A program made the translations under genes and the position numbers. The notes under the pieces were generated by a model. It ran no database searches, was not told where the DNA came from, and saw nothing but the letters and a program-made list of their open reading frames with translations. DNA of 64,000 nt. Origin: Diphasiastrum complanatum. Taxonomy: Eukaryota; Streptophyta; Lycopodiopsida; Lycopodiales; Lycopodiaceae. The DNA is taken from contig CM055102.1 of the NCBI GenBank assembly GCA_029204225.1, positions 48,836,289 through 48,900,288 of the forward strand, read 5' to 3'. Positions within the stretch are counted from its first letter, which is position 1. Every line of letters begins with the position of its first letter. Below are positions 1 through 13,245 of this stretch, one piece after another.

Positions 1-608
1 ACATGGCCCATTGTATCCAAGCCAAAGGCAATACAAGTTCTATGACAAAAGACACCTCATGATACAGCCACAAGGCTGAGTGCCCATAGGTTCTTCTCAA
101 AGAAATTTTCATTTGCGTGGATTGATACATATTATTAAGATCATGCATTTGTTGTTTCATGAAGCCCCTCATATTCACGTAGTGGAGTCATCACAAGACA
201 ACCCATAGTGCAACAATTCCATGCTACCATGTTTGGAGATGGATACTTACGTTGAGCCCTCAACTTGGTTTAGGTTTTTGAGCCCATGTATTGTGTTCTG
301 CAGCTTTCATTGGTGAGGGTTTCAACCTTAACCTAAGTTGTGAGTTAGGTTTTTCTAAAACCTAAGATAAATTTTACTCTTTAAAATAAAGGCTAAAAAT
401 ATCCAAAGAACTCAACACACGTTGGAATCACAAAAAAAGTGATGAGAAATGGAACACGGGCTATAAAGCTATACTATTGGCTTAAGGCTACTAGAATCGT
501 TTTCAATTGTCTCTAATGAGAAATCTAGGAGCACAGAGCATTAACTCCAACAGCACAATTCGAATTAGATGTAAAACATTTCAAAATTTATATAACTCTA
601 CTGTATTT

Positions 609-688
609 ATGATACATATTTACGTACACTCTGGTTATCTTTGGTCTCATGATACATATTTACGTACACTCTGGTTACCTTTGGTGTC
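609..688. repeat. 2 x 40-bp tandem duplication
   Basis: A 40-bp unit beginning ATGATACATATTTACG is repeated immediately (609-648 and 649-688) with two mismatches. It lies in sequence with no recognisable gene. The rest of 1-1151 holds nothing else I can identify; it would be intron 1 of the PRL1-like gene if that gene is intact. Confidence 0.9.
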
Positions 689-1151
689 ATATTCTCGATA
701 ACGGCGTTTACAAATCACATGTACCAGGTAATCTAAGACTCATCTGAATAATTGTCGGTATGTCCCAGCTTGTATAAATCAAAACTATGGATACTCAACA
801 ATGTCATGTAGGGATACGTGTCTCTAGCTCGGCAACTATAGGGAACGTGAATGTCATTGAGGAGCACAAAAGGAATTGTGATTGAACCATATTTCAACAT
901 TCCCTTTACACCATTAGACCTTCCAAGATCAAAAAATAGCAGCTACTAGCACCAAGTGCTTAGGCTCCTTCTAAGTTAGCAATGTGACTCGTAAAAATCA
1001 TGACGAACCTAGTTTTCCTTCAATTGCTTGAAAAGATTGTGATTGCAAACAGGGTCTTACACAAACTTCTTATAATAGGGTGCCTACTTTTTACCAAGGG
1101 AATTGACAAATGGATAATCAAATTGAGAAGGACCATCGGTTAGCCACATAC

Positions 1152-1285
1152 CTTTCAGGGTTTCCTGGAACACGATCGGCATGTGTGGCAGCAAACAAGT
1201 CATATGATCGCTTAAGGGACTTAAGACTAAGCTTCTTTAGAGATTGTGGCTCAATCAAGTCCCCAGACATTGGAGCAGCTGGCAT
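1152..1285 (-). CDS. PRL1: PRL1-like WD40 protein, first coding exon only
   Basis: Read on the minus strand, an ATG at 1285 opens 44 codons plus two bases and runs to a good donor (AAAG|GTATG, intron from 1151). The peptide begins MPAAPMSGDLIEPQSLKK and continues LSLKSLKRSYDLF, closely matching the N-terminal signature of plant PLEIOTROPIC REGULATORY LOCUS 1 (IEAQSLKKLSLKSLKR in Arabidopsis, from memory). PRL1 is a nuclear WD40-repeat protein of the Prp19/NineTeen (MAC) spliceosome-associated complex. Its WD40 repeats lie further C-terminal and would sit left of this window. I found no second exon in 1-1151. The exon is intact (start, frame, donor), so it is either the 5' end of a real gene with a long first intron or a stranded pseudogene exon. 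No (GA)n tract lies immediately upstream, unlike the other two host genes. Confidence 0.72.
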
Positions 1286-3840
1286 ATTGCTTATTTTCCT
1301 TCGCTTTAGCCTCCCAAACTTATATATACTTCTAAAATATGACCAAAATCACATTACTTGCTTCTGCCGAACACTGCAGAAAGGCTACTGCATTCGCTTC
1401 TGGCCCTTGCCAGCAACCCTGACCCTTCAATCGCCAACAATTATGTCTGCAACACTAATCTGCCTGTGAATTTCGGCATCCTCAGCTCCGCAAGGAGACA
1501 GCCTTGCGATAGTCTCATTAGCTGCAACTCCTTGCCGCGCTACTGGAGATGAAAGGAGATGAGAAGCAGCTGCTATTTCGGTGCCATGGATCGACGAAAT
1601 AGAGAGAAAGAAATGAACGGAAACTAATGCGAGCAAATTCAAGAGAGAAAATCACAACATTTTGAGACTCTCGTCTTTGCCCAACTAGGGCAAAAACTCA
1701 AGTGCACTTTTTCCACTCTCCTATCGTATTTAGGGTTTTCCTGAAATTTTATGTTCATATTTCTTAATGAGGGGAAACAAAAATTTCTTTATAGTGTTCA
1801 TCTTTTGACTCCTTTGGGGAGCATAGAGCACTCACTATAAACAAGCTCTAGACCTAAATGCCACCCTTGTGTTAAGTGTGAGCTTGAGGGGTTGGACAAA
1901 TTGCAAGTAATACTCTACGAGTTTAGCGAGTTTTTAGGCTTTTATTTTTTAATAGCCATGATTAGAGTTTTGATTAAGAAAATTGTGAAATTGATGCATC
2001 CAACAATGAAGACAAGGAAACTAGCTTGTATGCCATATTGACCTAGAAAGTTTGAAATTGCAATATCCAACAATGCTTGAGGAGAAACAAGATTTGAGGC
2101 CATATAAAAAAGTTTCATTATTTGCAAACATAGAGTAACAAATCTCTGCAATATCCAACAACAAAGACGATGTAATGAGATTTGAGGCCTTCACTATTTT
2201 AAAACAGAGACTAACAAAACGAAGGTGATTGATGAATTTTCCAAATTCCATTCATGCCATACGGTGTGAAGGCAATGCCAACACATGAAAAAAATCTTGC
2301 ATGTCGAGAATTGGCTAATTAACAAATAAATAAACAAAGTACAAATGTTTACATGGCAAATGCTTTTTCGAAGTCATATTCCAAAAAAAAATTTTGGACA
2401 AGTGCATGAAGGCTCTATACATATTGAAACATGACAAGTAAGACCTATATTTGAGCTATCAAAACTCTCAATGACATGAAGTTCCTTGTTGTCCTTAGGA
2501 TGTTTAGTTACCTCTCGAACATGACATTTTAACGACAATTCCTTCTTCATCCTCTCTTTTGCAACCAGATCGTCGTCTCATTTGGCTGCATTCAGAAGTT
2601 ATGTTGGGTGTAGAGTTTGTCCACGTGTGATTTTGATTGGCACTGATTTTTGTTTGGGAATCATGTGACTTTTTCATTTGCGTGATGCATCATGGGTGCA
2701 CCTGTCTCTAAAATATAACCACCTTGATTCAATGCATCCACCTCCAATTGTTGAAGACACGTGCCATGTTGGACATACCAGACATCACTATTAGTTTGTG
2801 GAGAGATAGTGATGTTTGGAATTACTTTCCAGGTGCAGGTGGCATCAGTGGCACAAAACCACATAAACTAATTTGAGAGTCCATTTTGATGTTGTCTGGT
2901 TCAAAAGGTCAACAAGCAATTTATTGAATTGAAAGTAGAGTCCAGCTTATATCTCATATCATAAATATGGGCAACCCAATCCTTCACCCTATACACATGA
3001 TCAAAGCAGCACTCCTGCTTGCATCCTCTTCATGAGATCCACTCTTGAAGCAGGCCCAGTTGTCGACATCTTAGATATATGGTATCATGCATTTGTCCAA
3101 AAAACAATAAGCCATGAAAATACTCGTGCGCAATGTTCTTTTAAGAATATTCATTATTTCATGAGACAAATCAGTAGGTTGCAATTCTTTTCTTGCTTCT
3201 GTAATCCGCTTTTTTAATTTGCATCAACCATATTGTCGTATGAAGACAATGGATGAATGTATTTATCTTCTTTCTAACATGCACATGTAGTAAATTTCAA
3301 AAATGTGAATTAAACACCTAGATTGCAAACTACCAGTAAAATGTTTCTAGTTTTTGGTATCAAATGAGATGAAATGGGAACACTTTTTATTCCTACACTC
3401 AACTCTATCGTCACATGTCGAGATTATGCCTTTCAAGTTTAATGGAGAAAATTTGAATATAATATTACAGTTGTACATTTTTGGCAGCAGCATGGTAAAC
3501 TTTTTTCCTCGCCCATTGTAATGTGAGCTCGTGAAAATGAGAATGAAACAACGAGAGAAAAGTTTACAATAGAAGGTCAATGAGGAGCCAGTAAAGTTGT
3601 TACCCTCTCACCCTGTTAGCTTGTGGCTGCTCTTCATTTAGAAGAAGAGCAGAGCAAAGGCTTTGTTGTGTCTGTGTTGTGTGCGTGCAGGTATGAAGGG
3701 TTTGGAAAATTTGAGCGAGAGTTGATTGAAATTATTTGGAACATATGGAAATGTTGATTTGAAGCATGGTACGTGAAGGTACTTGCAAGTCTTCTATAAA
3801 ATTTTATCTTCTTTACCAGTGTTTGACTTTGAACTGCGTA
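1286..3840. other. Region with no recognisable gene
   Basis: About 2.5 kb of AT-rich sequence upstream of the PRL1-like exon. Short ORFs exist on both strands but none shows a family motif, splice context or repeated domain. The first few hundred bases upstream of 1285 would hold the promoter and 5' leader; TATATATAAG lies about 35 bp before the ATG, too close to call a TATA box with confidence. Confidence 0.5.
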
Positions 3841-3848
3841 TATCTAAA

Positions 3849-4490
3849 GCTTTTTTTTTTCTAGTCCATGCTCTATACTCCAAAGTGAAGCTTTTTGCAT
3901 GTTGAGTATAATGTTTTCACTGTTGTTAGTGGATTTTGGAGCAAGTTCCTCTCTGTAGAATGCTTTAGACAATAGAGTGAGTGGGGAGGGGGGAAAAAAT
4001 GCCATGCCACTCTACTCTCCAGCAAGTAGAGTGGCATGGCCATTTTTTTTTTTGCCCAGTCCATTGTCCATAGCTAGAGCCTACTTATTATTCATCCACT
4101 CATTGTAGGGTAGGTGATAGTCACAAACGATTAGTGAAGAGGCATGTTCGGCTATTTGTGATTGAAACCATGCTACGGCTTTGATGATTAAAGAATCTAG
4201 GATCGTGAAGATCCATTTTGAATTACAAGTCTGTTGATAATCACTAGATAATGCCGCAGTCTATGATATGAAATGTTGGATCCATTAAGTGATTGCTCTT
4301 CCATTTGGCACCATCGAATCACTAACATCAATTTAACTAATCGCTAGAATAGATATTTGTATTTCATGGCTTTTTTTTTGCCAGTCCATGCTCTGTGCTC
4401 TGTGTTATGTGCCTTGAAGTGAAGTTTTTTGTGTGCTAAGTTTAGTGTTTCACTATTGTTACCGTTACTAGATTTCGGAGCAAGTTCATT
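3849..4490. repeat. Diverged direct repeat, two copies about 520 bp apart
   Basis: About 110 bp starting after a T-run (AGTCCATGCTCT..., then GAGCAAGTTC) at 3863-3955 recurs, diverged, at 4383-4487. A third short AGTCCATTGTCCATAGC fragment occurs near 4058. The interval between copies has no gene. It looks like a small segmental duplication or two copies of an unclassified repeat. Confidence 0.55.
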
Positions 4491-4889
4491 TTTTGTTTTT
4501 AATGTTTAATTGTTCAGTTTTTGTTTGAAAAAGACAGTAAAAAAAAAAAAACAAGACAAAATGAGAAAAGACTGATGAACAAAAGTCAGAAAAGTCATTA
4601 GTAAGGGAAAAGGAAAGACATTATTTTTTATGAATAATGACTTATAAAATCATTGTTTCGGTCAGATGTTGTCTCTATAGTATCAGAAACCTTCGCTGGG
4701 CTTCCAGACTGTACATCCACTTCAGATATATCTATATTGAGTTGGGCGAAGGTTCTTTTCTAGAAAAAAATTCATTTTTTGAGTCAAACGAATGATCATC
4801 AATGTGCCATTTTGAGAACCTTCGCCAAGCACCTTACTCTCATTAGGAACGTTCATCTTTTGTCATCTTGATATTACTCAATTTGACAA

Positions 4890-6440
4890 AAGGACTCTCT
4901 ATCAAACGAAATGGATAAAGAACGAAAAATACGAAGATTTAGGGTGGTGAGAAAAGCGACAAATGCGATGATTTAGGGTTAGGGTAAAAACAAAAAATGC
5001 GACAATTCAGAGTTAGGCTAAAAACTAAAAAATGCGACAATTCAAGGTTATGGCAAAAAAGCCAAAAGTCTATAAAAAGCGAAAAACCGAAAAACGAAAT
5101 TCTTAAAAAACAAAAAACACGAAGGTGTAAAAAAAATGAGAAACTTGCAGGTGGAATTCAATGGTAAAAATGAAAAAGAGAAGAATGAGATGATTTTAGG
5201 ATAAATGTGAAGGTAGAAACGCGAAGCTAAAATCGAAAAACCCAAAGGTTTAAAAAAACAGAAAAATACGAAGGTCGAGGATAACGCTAAAAAACAAAAA
5301 AGCAAACGTTTGCGGGTATCGATAAAAAAATGAAAAACGAACAACGTGACAATTTAGGGTTGGAAACATGTGAGGGTAAAAGAAGCGCAAAAAATACGAA
5401 GGTAAAAAGTGAAAAATACGAAGGTAGAAAAGCGAAATAATCTGAGTAATACGTGGTGGCAACGTGGTAGCTAGATGATATATATGTGATGTCCTGGCAA
5501 GGTAAAAAATTGAAGGTCTAAAATACCGAAAAATGTGAAGGAAAAAAAGAGAAAAATGTGAAGGTCGAGGGTAACGCTAAAAAATGAAAAAACGAAAGTT
5601 TGAGGGAGATGAAACAAAGGCGAAGAATGCAAAAGTTTTTAAAAGACGAAAAATGTGAAGGTTTCACAAAACGAAAACATGAAAAATACAACAGCCTTGG
5701 GCGAGAAAAGCGAAGGTCTTGGGTGGTGGAAAAAAACGAAAACTACGAGGGTGATGGAAAAAATATGCAAAAAGTTGGAAGACACTGGAGAAAAACCCGA
5801 ATGTTTTGGGCAAAAATCGTGAAAAAAACGATGGGCAAAAAACGCGAAAAATTGATGGCTCAAAAAACTGATACATCGAAAAAGGTAGGACTCGAAAAAA
5901 AAAATTATGGCTCAAAAAAATTGGGAACTTGAAAAATTGGTGACTCGAAAAAATTAGTAACTCAAAAAATTGGAACTCGAAAAAATTTGTGACTCGAAAA
6001 AAAGAGAATTTGAAAAAGATGACTCAAAAAATAAAACTCGAAAAAAATTGTGACTTGAAAAAAGACATCTCGAAAAAACAGATAACTCGAAAAAAGAAAA
6101 CTGGAAAAAAGTTGTGACTCGAAAAAAAATATTTCAAAAAAACAGATAACTTGAAAAAACTTTGAAAGTCGAAAAGTGGATGTTCAAAAGAGTGGATGTT
6201 CGAGAAATGGAGTTGGGGTCGAAAAACAGAAGTGGATTGGAAAGAAGAAAAAGAAGAAAAAAATATAGATTATGTCAAAAAAAAATTGTGTTTTGGTTTG
6301 GTACGAAGGGTCAAAAAAAGTTCTAAAGGCTCGAAAAAATAACAAAGGCTCGAAAAAATAATGAAGTCTCGAAAATTAACAAGTGTCGAAATTTTTTTTG
6401 AGAAGGCTCAAAAAATTAATGAAGTAGCAAAAATAAGAAA
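4890..6440. repeat. A-rich degenerate array of CGAAAAA-type motifs
   Basis: About 1.5 kb almost entirely built of variations on GCGAAAAATGCGAAGGT on the left and CTCGAAAAAA or GACTCGAAAAAAA on the right. Spacing is irregular, so this is a degenerate simple-sequence region rather than a clean satellite. Open reading frames across it (for example 5600-5932) are Lys/Glu-rich by composition only and should not be called genes. Confidence 0.75.
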
Positions 6441-6469
6441 GTATAAAAAATTTTGTAGTTTTCTGACTT

Positions 6470-7160
6470 GGTCGAGATTTCAAATTAGCAAACCCGGTTG
6501 AGATGTATAAAGGTCAAAATTTGGTTGAGCTTTGACGTTGGTTATCCGGTCGAGATTTGATGGGTCTTGATCCGGTTGAGATTTGATCTTGTTTGGTCCT
6601 CGGTCGAGATTTGATTGAGATTTGATGTCCCAGACTCGGTCGAGATCTGAACGAGAGGTGTGGGCAAAATTTCTCAGAGAGGACGCGATTGAGATTTGAA
6701 ATGCAGGGCCCCCGGTTGAGATTTGAGGCTTCTGGTGGTGTTAACTGAGTCCTGTGGCTCGGTCGAGATCTGAACCCTGTGGCTTGGTTAAGATATCAAG
6801 TGTCTGCCTCGGTCGAGATTTGAGAGAACGTCCCAGTTGAGACTTGAAGTGCGGACCCGGTCGAGATATGAAACGCAAAGTTGGTCGAGATTTGAGTGTG
6901 GCGGCTCGGTCAAAAGCTGAGCCTCTCTGGCAGATTCGAAAGCTTAGTGTTGCTGGCTCAGGCGAGAGCAATGGAGAACCGTTAGAGAATTTGAATAAAT
7001 AGTAGTTGGTCTAAATAACATTGAAACCTAATGGAGTCGGCAGCCTCGGTCGAGATGGTAATGAAATCGTTCTTGGTTCGGTCAAGAGTTGATTGCTCCG
7101 GATTCGGTCGAGATTGCTCTGACAAAATGCATCGGTCGAGATGACAACCAGAACCTTTGG
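6470..7160. repeat. Interspersed short-motif array, core TCGGTCGAGATTTGA
   Basis: Roughly twenty copies of a 12-15-bp core (CGGTCGAGATTTGA and variants such as CGGTTGAGATTTGA or CGGTCGAGATCTGA) in one orientation, separated by mostly unique 10-45-bp stretches. Further cores occur to 7140 and one at about 7408. No coding frame runs through it. It directly follows the A-rich array, and its GA-richness and Cs set it apart from it. Confidence 0.75.
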
Positions 7161-7600
7161 GTCACCATCAAAAGGTGGCTCACTCTACTTTCTTTAAGAG
7201 GGGTCTACTTGCATTTATTACTTTGTCTAGAAACACTAGTTCCTACATGGTCATTCCATCTTTCGAGATTCACCATGAGGCTTACACTGTTCTTGCTTGT
7301 CATTCCTAACTAGCATTTCTTGGCTCTCATACTCGGCTCTCAGTCTTCGTTTGTCTCGTCTTCTCAGAGACCTCCTCGGTCTAAGGTGAGAGGTGCTCTT
7401 GGGTAGCTCTGGTCGAGTATCATGGGGATTCATCAGAATCAGCCAACAGTAATGACTAAATGCATGCAGAATGGTCTTTTTGTCTTGAATCTTGTCATTG
7501 ATCTTGGATTTCAATCAATAGGTGATCTATAGTGCATGAGCAAGCTTAGGAGATCAATTTCACACATTAGGGCATATTTCCACATGTGTGAATTTTTACA

Positions 7601-7612
7601 TGGTATCAGAGC
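7601..7612 (+). mobile_element. Primer-binding site and 5' LTR end, Ty1/copia fragment
   Basis: TGGTATCAGAGC, complementary to the 3' end of initiator-Met tRNA, is the standard plant LTR-retrotransposon primer site. It follows sequence ending TTTTTACA, as an LTR should. The 5' edge of the LTR cannot be placed; it is somewhere in about 7200-7480. A palindrome CACATGTG lies near the LTR end. Confidence 0.8.
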
Positions 7613-8299
7613 CTACCTAAGCTTTTAATGCATCTATCATCCATAATTTCAAAAATTTCATGAAAATCAAAATCTAGAGAGTGTTGATTGCATCTTCCAT
7701 GCTATGTCAAACAAATTTGGATCAAGAGGGTTCATTATCATAATGATTGAATCATTTCAGGGACTGTATGAAATTCAGTTCTCAGGAACATGTGAAGTAC
7801 AACCAAATTCATTTGGAAAGTTCTCTTCCAAGTTAGATCCAAATTTGGTGCTAGATAGCTTGTTTGAAAGCTAGTTTTGTCTAGTTTTTGTAAAAATTTG
7901 TTTCAATCCATTTGGTAGAGCCAATCAAAAGTTGTAAGCTTTTGAAGAGGGTTAGGTAGGGCACCTAAACCTATGTAGACACATTTGGTTTGATCATATC
8001 TTGCTAGTTTGACCAAAAAATAAAAAGAAGAGGCTTGTTAATGTCATCTATTTGAGATCTAGTCATCATTTTGAGTTCATAGCCACTTTCTTTTATACAA
8101 TTGGCTTGTATTTGAGTGATTTGTGGATTATTGGAGTGTTTCACATGTGCCAAAGATAGTTTGACCCAAACTTTGCCTGTACTCCATCAATTGATGAGAG
8201 GTTGATCTAGTTTGAGAGAAATTGGTAGAGCTAGTGAGATCCATCTCACATTTTGTTGCAAAATCTTGCATAGGGGTTGGTAGTACACCTTTCAAGGAT

Positions 8300-8560
8300 C
8301 CTATAGTGAGAGAGAATCAAAATTTTATTGTCTAAATCACAAGGAATCTTCACTATTACATGGCATCTATGGATTTCTTCCAAAAGTACAAAAAAGAGAG
8401 CTAGGATGGCTCTACATATCATAATGATAAATGTTTCAAATGAATTGTTGTGTGATATTGGCTCATGTACCACATCCAAGGAGGCTTGGGACACATTGGA
8501 ATCCATCTATGGTGGAAAGGTGAAAGCATAATTCACAAAGGACAAGCCAAGAGTAAGGGA
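8300..8560 (+). pseudogene. Ty1/copia gag fragment (UBN2-type)
   Basis: The plus-strand translation contains KKRARMALHIIMINVSN and SKEAWDTLESIYGG, typical of the copia gag (UBN2) core, where the usual pattern is A...L...VS...L..I..C.TSKEAWD.L...Y. It lies 700 bp downstream of the primer site at 7601 in the same orientation, so both belong to one element. The start and all pol domains are missing, and the sequence after about 8560 is unrelated. It is non-functional. Confidence 0.75.
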
Positions 8561-8744
8561 CAAAGAGCACTTGCCAATGAAATTTCTCCATTTCTTGTTA
8601 TGACCATATATTGAGGCTTCCACTATTTCTTGCAAAGAATGTTGAATGATGTCGTAATATGTGTTGCATTTCATAAATCTAAATCTAAATCAGTACCAGA
8701 AGAATATACTTTAGTAGCATGAAATTGTGTACTGTATCAAAATC

Positions 8745-9420
8745 TTACCATATAATGTGTTATGTAATCTGCTCCCGATGCATTTTGAAGTGCATCAACA
8801 AATTCAATAGTTCTTTTCTGTATCATTTGCACATCAATATTTGAAAATTCATAAAAGTACACAACATGGTGGAACCAATATAAAGAACAATTATATTTTG
8901 CAACTTTTCCAATGGTTTTACAAAATAGTATAGATCCGTCACAATACAAAATCGACAAATTATGAAAAATTTCAAAAAGCATGCAAATTTATACAAGCCA
9001 ATAGGCAATAGACATACATATATCATTCTGTATTTTGATATATAAAGAAATTACACAAAGTTTTTGGAATTTTCAAATTCTATTCCATTTTCGACACCTT
9101 CTCCCATGATAATTGCAACTTGGAGTCATGCACTAACTTTCTTCTTTCATATGAATCCAAGTGCTCGTAGTTTCATACCTTACTCAGATCCACATAGGCA
9201 TCATACAATGCAAAATGTGATGATATAAGCATCGAATTCATTGACCTATATCCTAAAATTTAGAGAGCAATGGTTTTTCTAACAAAATAATTCTATGCAC
9301 TCTCATAAAATTATGTCCTCCAAGAAAATGAGAAATGCTTTGATTGCCATAATCATTGTTTCACCATGTTCATGAAACCTTGAATGGGCAACACTTATCT
9401 CATTATTGTTGAAGGACTTC
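8745..9420 (-). pseudogene. Unidentified protein-like exon fragments
   Basis: On the minus strand several segments read as convincing protein but are separated by stops: NNNEISVAHSRFHEHGE followed by TMIMAIKAFLIFLEDI (about 9413-9309), ISSHFALYDAYVDLSK (about 9240-9180), HLDSYERRKLVHDSKLQLS (about 9165-9105) and KRTIEFVDALQNASGADYI (about 8818-8762), the last ending at THYM|GTAAGA, a good donor. The second and third share a frame with one TGA between them. I do not recognise the family. They could be exons of a host gene broken by transposons, or coding parts of an unfamiliar element. Confidence 0.35.
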
Positions 9421-9559
9421 TCTCATATTGTAGGAGCAACAACTCGTGTCTAATGTAACTCAGGGTCCAATCTTTCTCCATCTCAATACAAGTTAGAAGT
9501 CCATCATCGTAAATTATGTCAATATTCCTCTTCTCTCAGAGTGTCCACTTTGTTCCAAA

Positions 9560-10570
9560 TCTTGATCTAGTGGTACCGATTTACTTTTAATCCTTTTCCA
9601 TTTTTGATAATGGAAGCAGAGGCTGAGCATTTGTTTTCTATTTGATAACGAAAGCATATGGAGGACATTTTGATCCTACATTCTATATCTTCTCAGATAA
9701 TTTCTATCAGTTACAAAAGCAATACAGAGATGCATGCATTATAACACAAACTGAACGCAATAAGGAAATAGTATTGATTCAAAAAAACAAGATCAGATGC
9801 TAATGAGTGCAAGACAATAGCGGATAGAAATCGCACAAGCTATCTCTGAGTAATTGAGAATAAGTCTGATAATAAGCAACTATGCTGATAAGCAGTAGCG
9901 CAATAGCAACTCTAAAATAAATCTCTAAAAGACTGAGCTAGAATGCTCAAGAGAGTTCAAGCTTGAAAGCTTGATAGAGAGCTAACAACAATACTTTCTG
10001 ATTGTGAATGATCTGCTTGATGAGAGTGTAGGAAGCGTTGTATAATACTCAACTCTTTCACAATTCACAACATTGATTCAGGACTTGATAATGAGATTAT
10101 GAACAGTTGATTTATAATAAGTAATTAGGTCATCAAATGCGATTGCCAGTTGGCTGGAGTCCGCTGGCATTTTTCCAATTCTTCTCAAAAGTTACTTACT
10201 GATAAGCAGTGAAAATTGATCGTAAACAGTCTGTCTGCATAAATGAACGTAAACTGTCATTCTGCATAAATGAAGGTAAACTACCACATGCAAAAAATAT
10301 TGCATTTTTACACGTAAAACCTGAAAGGCAAAAAATGCGAAAAAGTTGACACTACATTTTTACAAGAGATTCCTGACAGGTGATAGTGTCGCAAAAAGGT
10401 GACACTATAATTTTACTCATAATTCTTGACAGACGACACTGTCGAGATTGGAGAGAGAGAAAATGTGACATTGTTGTCAAACTCCGTGTATTTCTATAGA
10501 CTGTGTAAAAACATTTGTAATTCTGCAGATTGTATAAAAACACGAAAAAATCCGCAGAACTGGATAAACA
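9560..10570. other. LTR-like, non-coding region
   Basis: No coding frame is supported. The region contains short direct repeats (CATAAATGAACGTAAACTGTC / CATAAATGAAGGTAAACT near 10240-10280; GTGACACTA near 10347 and 10400) and an AAAAATGCGAAAAAG stretch resembling the region at 43490. It is therefore plausibly LTR sequence of a copia element, but I could not define termini or a primer site. Confidence 0.35.
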
Positions 10571-10591
10571 ATGGATGAGGATTAAAACCGA

Positions 10592-11719
<1,128 letters not shown>

Positions 11720-11720
<1 letters not shown>

Positions 11721-13245
11721 ACTAGAGACTTAAACTTTACAAAAGCTTCATATACAAGGCTTTTCTTAGACAATAATTCAATCCAAGTGAATCTAGTACA
11801 ATCATCTATGAAAGTCACATACATTAAAGCACCTCCATTACTTTCATGAGAAAAAGCATGTACGTCTGAATGAATAAGATCCAAGGGTGAAGTAGATCTT
11901 GTCAAAGATCTCTTGTATGAAGTCTTGTGTGACTTTGCAAGGCCACATGCCTCACACACTTTGCCACACTTCTTGAATGATTTTGGTAGGCCAAGAGCTA
12001 GCTCCTTTGATGCCATGGATTCCATTGATTGAAGATTAGGATGGCCTAATCTTTTGTGCCAAAGCTCCGTTTGAGTCAACTCCTCCCTAACCATATTCAC
12101 ACTTTCAATGGCCACATTAGCATCCAACTTAAAAAGCCTCCCTTGCTTAATGCCACTAGCTATGCACCTATCATTTGTCAAGATGGAACATATTCCATTC
12201 TTGAAATGTACATCTAGTCCATGGTCCATTATTTGACCAACAGTAAGCAAGTTTTTTGTAATGGATGGACCATACAAAACATTATCAAGATCTATCTTCT
12301 TAGATGATTCTAAGCATAATGGAATAGATCCTATGCCATCTATCTTACATTCTTGATCACTAACAGTGTAGATTGACTTCTTAGAATCATTACAAGAAAG
12401 TAAAGTAGAAAAATAATGCTTGTTGAATGACATGTGGGAGCTAGCCCCACTATCAATCCACCATGTCTCTTGGCTTGACTGTGGTGTAGATGCTACCATC
12501 AAGGATGTTGAAGCCATCTTCTTCCTCCTCCCCTTGTGTAAGATTGGCTTAATCTTCACTCCCTTGTGCATTCTTCTTCTTATAACATTCGGAAGCAAAT
12601 TGTCCTTTCTTTCCACAAAAGAAACACTTTAACTTGGCTTTGTTCTTTTGCTTCCATTTGGAGGTAGATCCTCCATCCTTGGCCTCGGCCTCGGCCTCCT
12701 TGCCTTGGTACTTCTTGAATGGATGAGTCATCTTCTTGCCTTTTGATGTGAAGTTTGCTTTCTCATCACCACCATGTAGTGACATAGACCTCATCCTTGT
12801 CTTGAGGTGTAGAATCCTACTCTCCTCGGCCACAAGGACATTATGCAACTTGTCTAATGATGGAAGTTGGTCTTGAAACGCAAATTTCTCCACTTCCCCT
12901 CATGCTTTGCAAGATAAAATTTCTTAGCATAAGCACTCTTGAAGTATTATTGGATTCATAAATCTTCTTTAGTGAATCCCAAGCCTCTTTTGATGAGGCA
13001 CAAAAAGCCACCTCCTTCAAGAGGTCATTGCTTACATTCAACTTTAAGCAATGCAAGGCTAATCTAGCCCTCTTCTTGTATTTTAATTGTTCTTGGGTAG
13101 CTTGAGGCTCTTCCTCAACTCCTAAAACAATATCAAAGAGGTCATGGATCACAAGTAGTGATTCCATCCTCACTTTCCAAATGGAATAGTTTGTGGAAGT
13201 TAGTTTCTCACTAGATTCTAACAAATATCCACCCATGGATGACAT
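11720..13245 (-). pseudogene. Ty1/copia gag-PR-integrase fragment
   Basis: An ATG at 13245 opens gag (MSSMGGYLLESSEKLTSTNY; then LHCLKLNVSNDLL and SKEAWDSLKKIYES). A deletion or frameshift at about 12900 removes the middle of gag. A zinc knuckle CFFCGKKGQFASEC (His replaced by Gln) follows near 12630, then protease (WWIDSGASSHM, near 12460), the pre-integrase motif LWHKRLGHPN near 12050 and the start of the integrase core with HSD (near 11870) and FIDDCTR (near 11805). The frame then runs straight into a second gag-like sequence at about 11720, so the integrase C-terminus, RT and RNase H are absent. Sense orientation, primer site and LTR on the right all agree. Confidence 0.88.

Noticed and set aside
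1427-1642. 71-codon minus-strand ORF with signal-peptide-like start, upstream of PRL1
   Set aside because: It would start at TTG rather than ATG, has no homologous motif and lies in the expected leader/promoter of the PRL1-like exon.
5600-5932. 110-codon Lys-rich ORF and its antisense partners
   Set aside because: Composition follows directly from the A-rich simple sequence; no motif and no constraint visible.
6470-7160. CRISPR-like array (short repeats with unique spacers)
   Set aside because: Repeats are only 12-15 bp, degenerate and irregularly spaced, there are no cas genes, and the sequence is from a plant nuclear genome.
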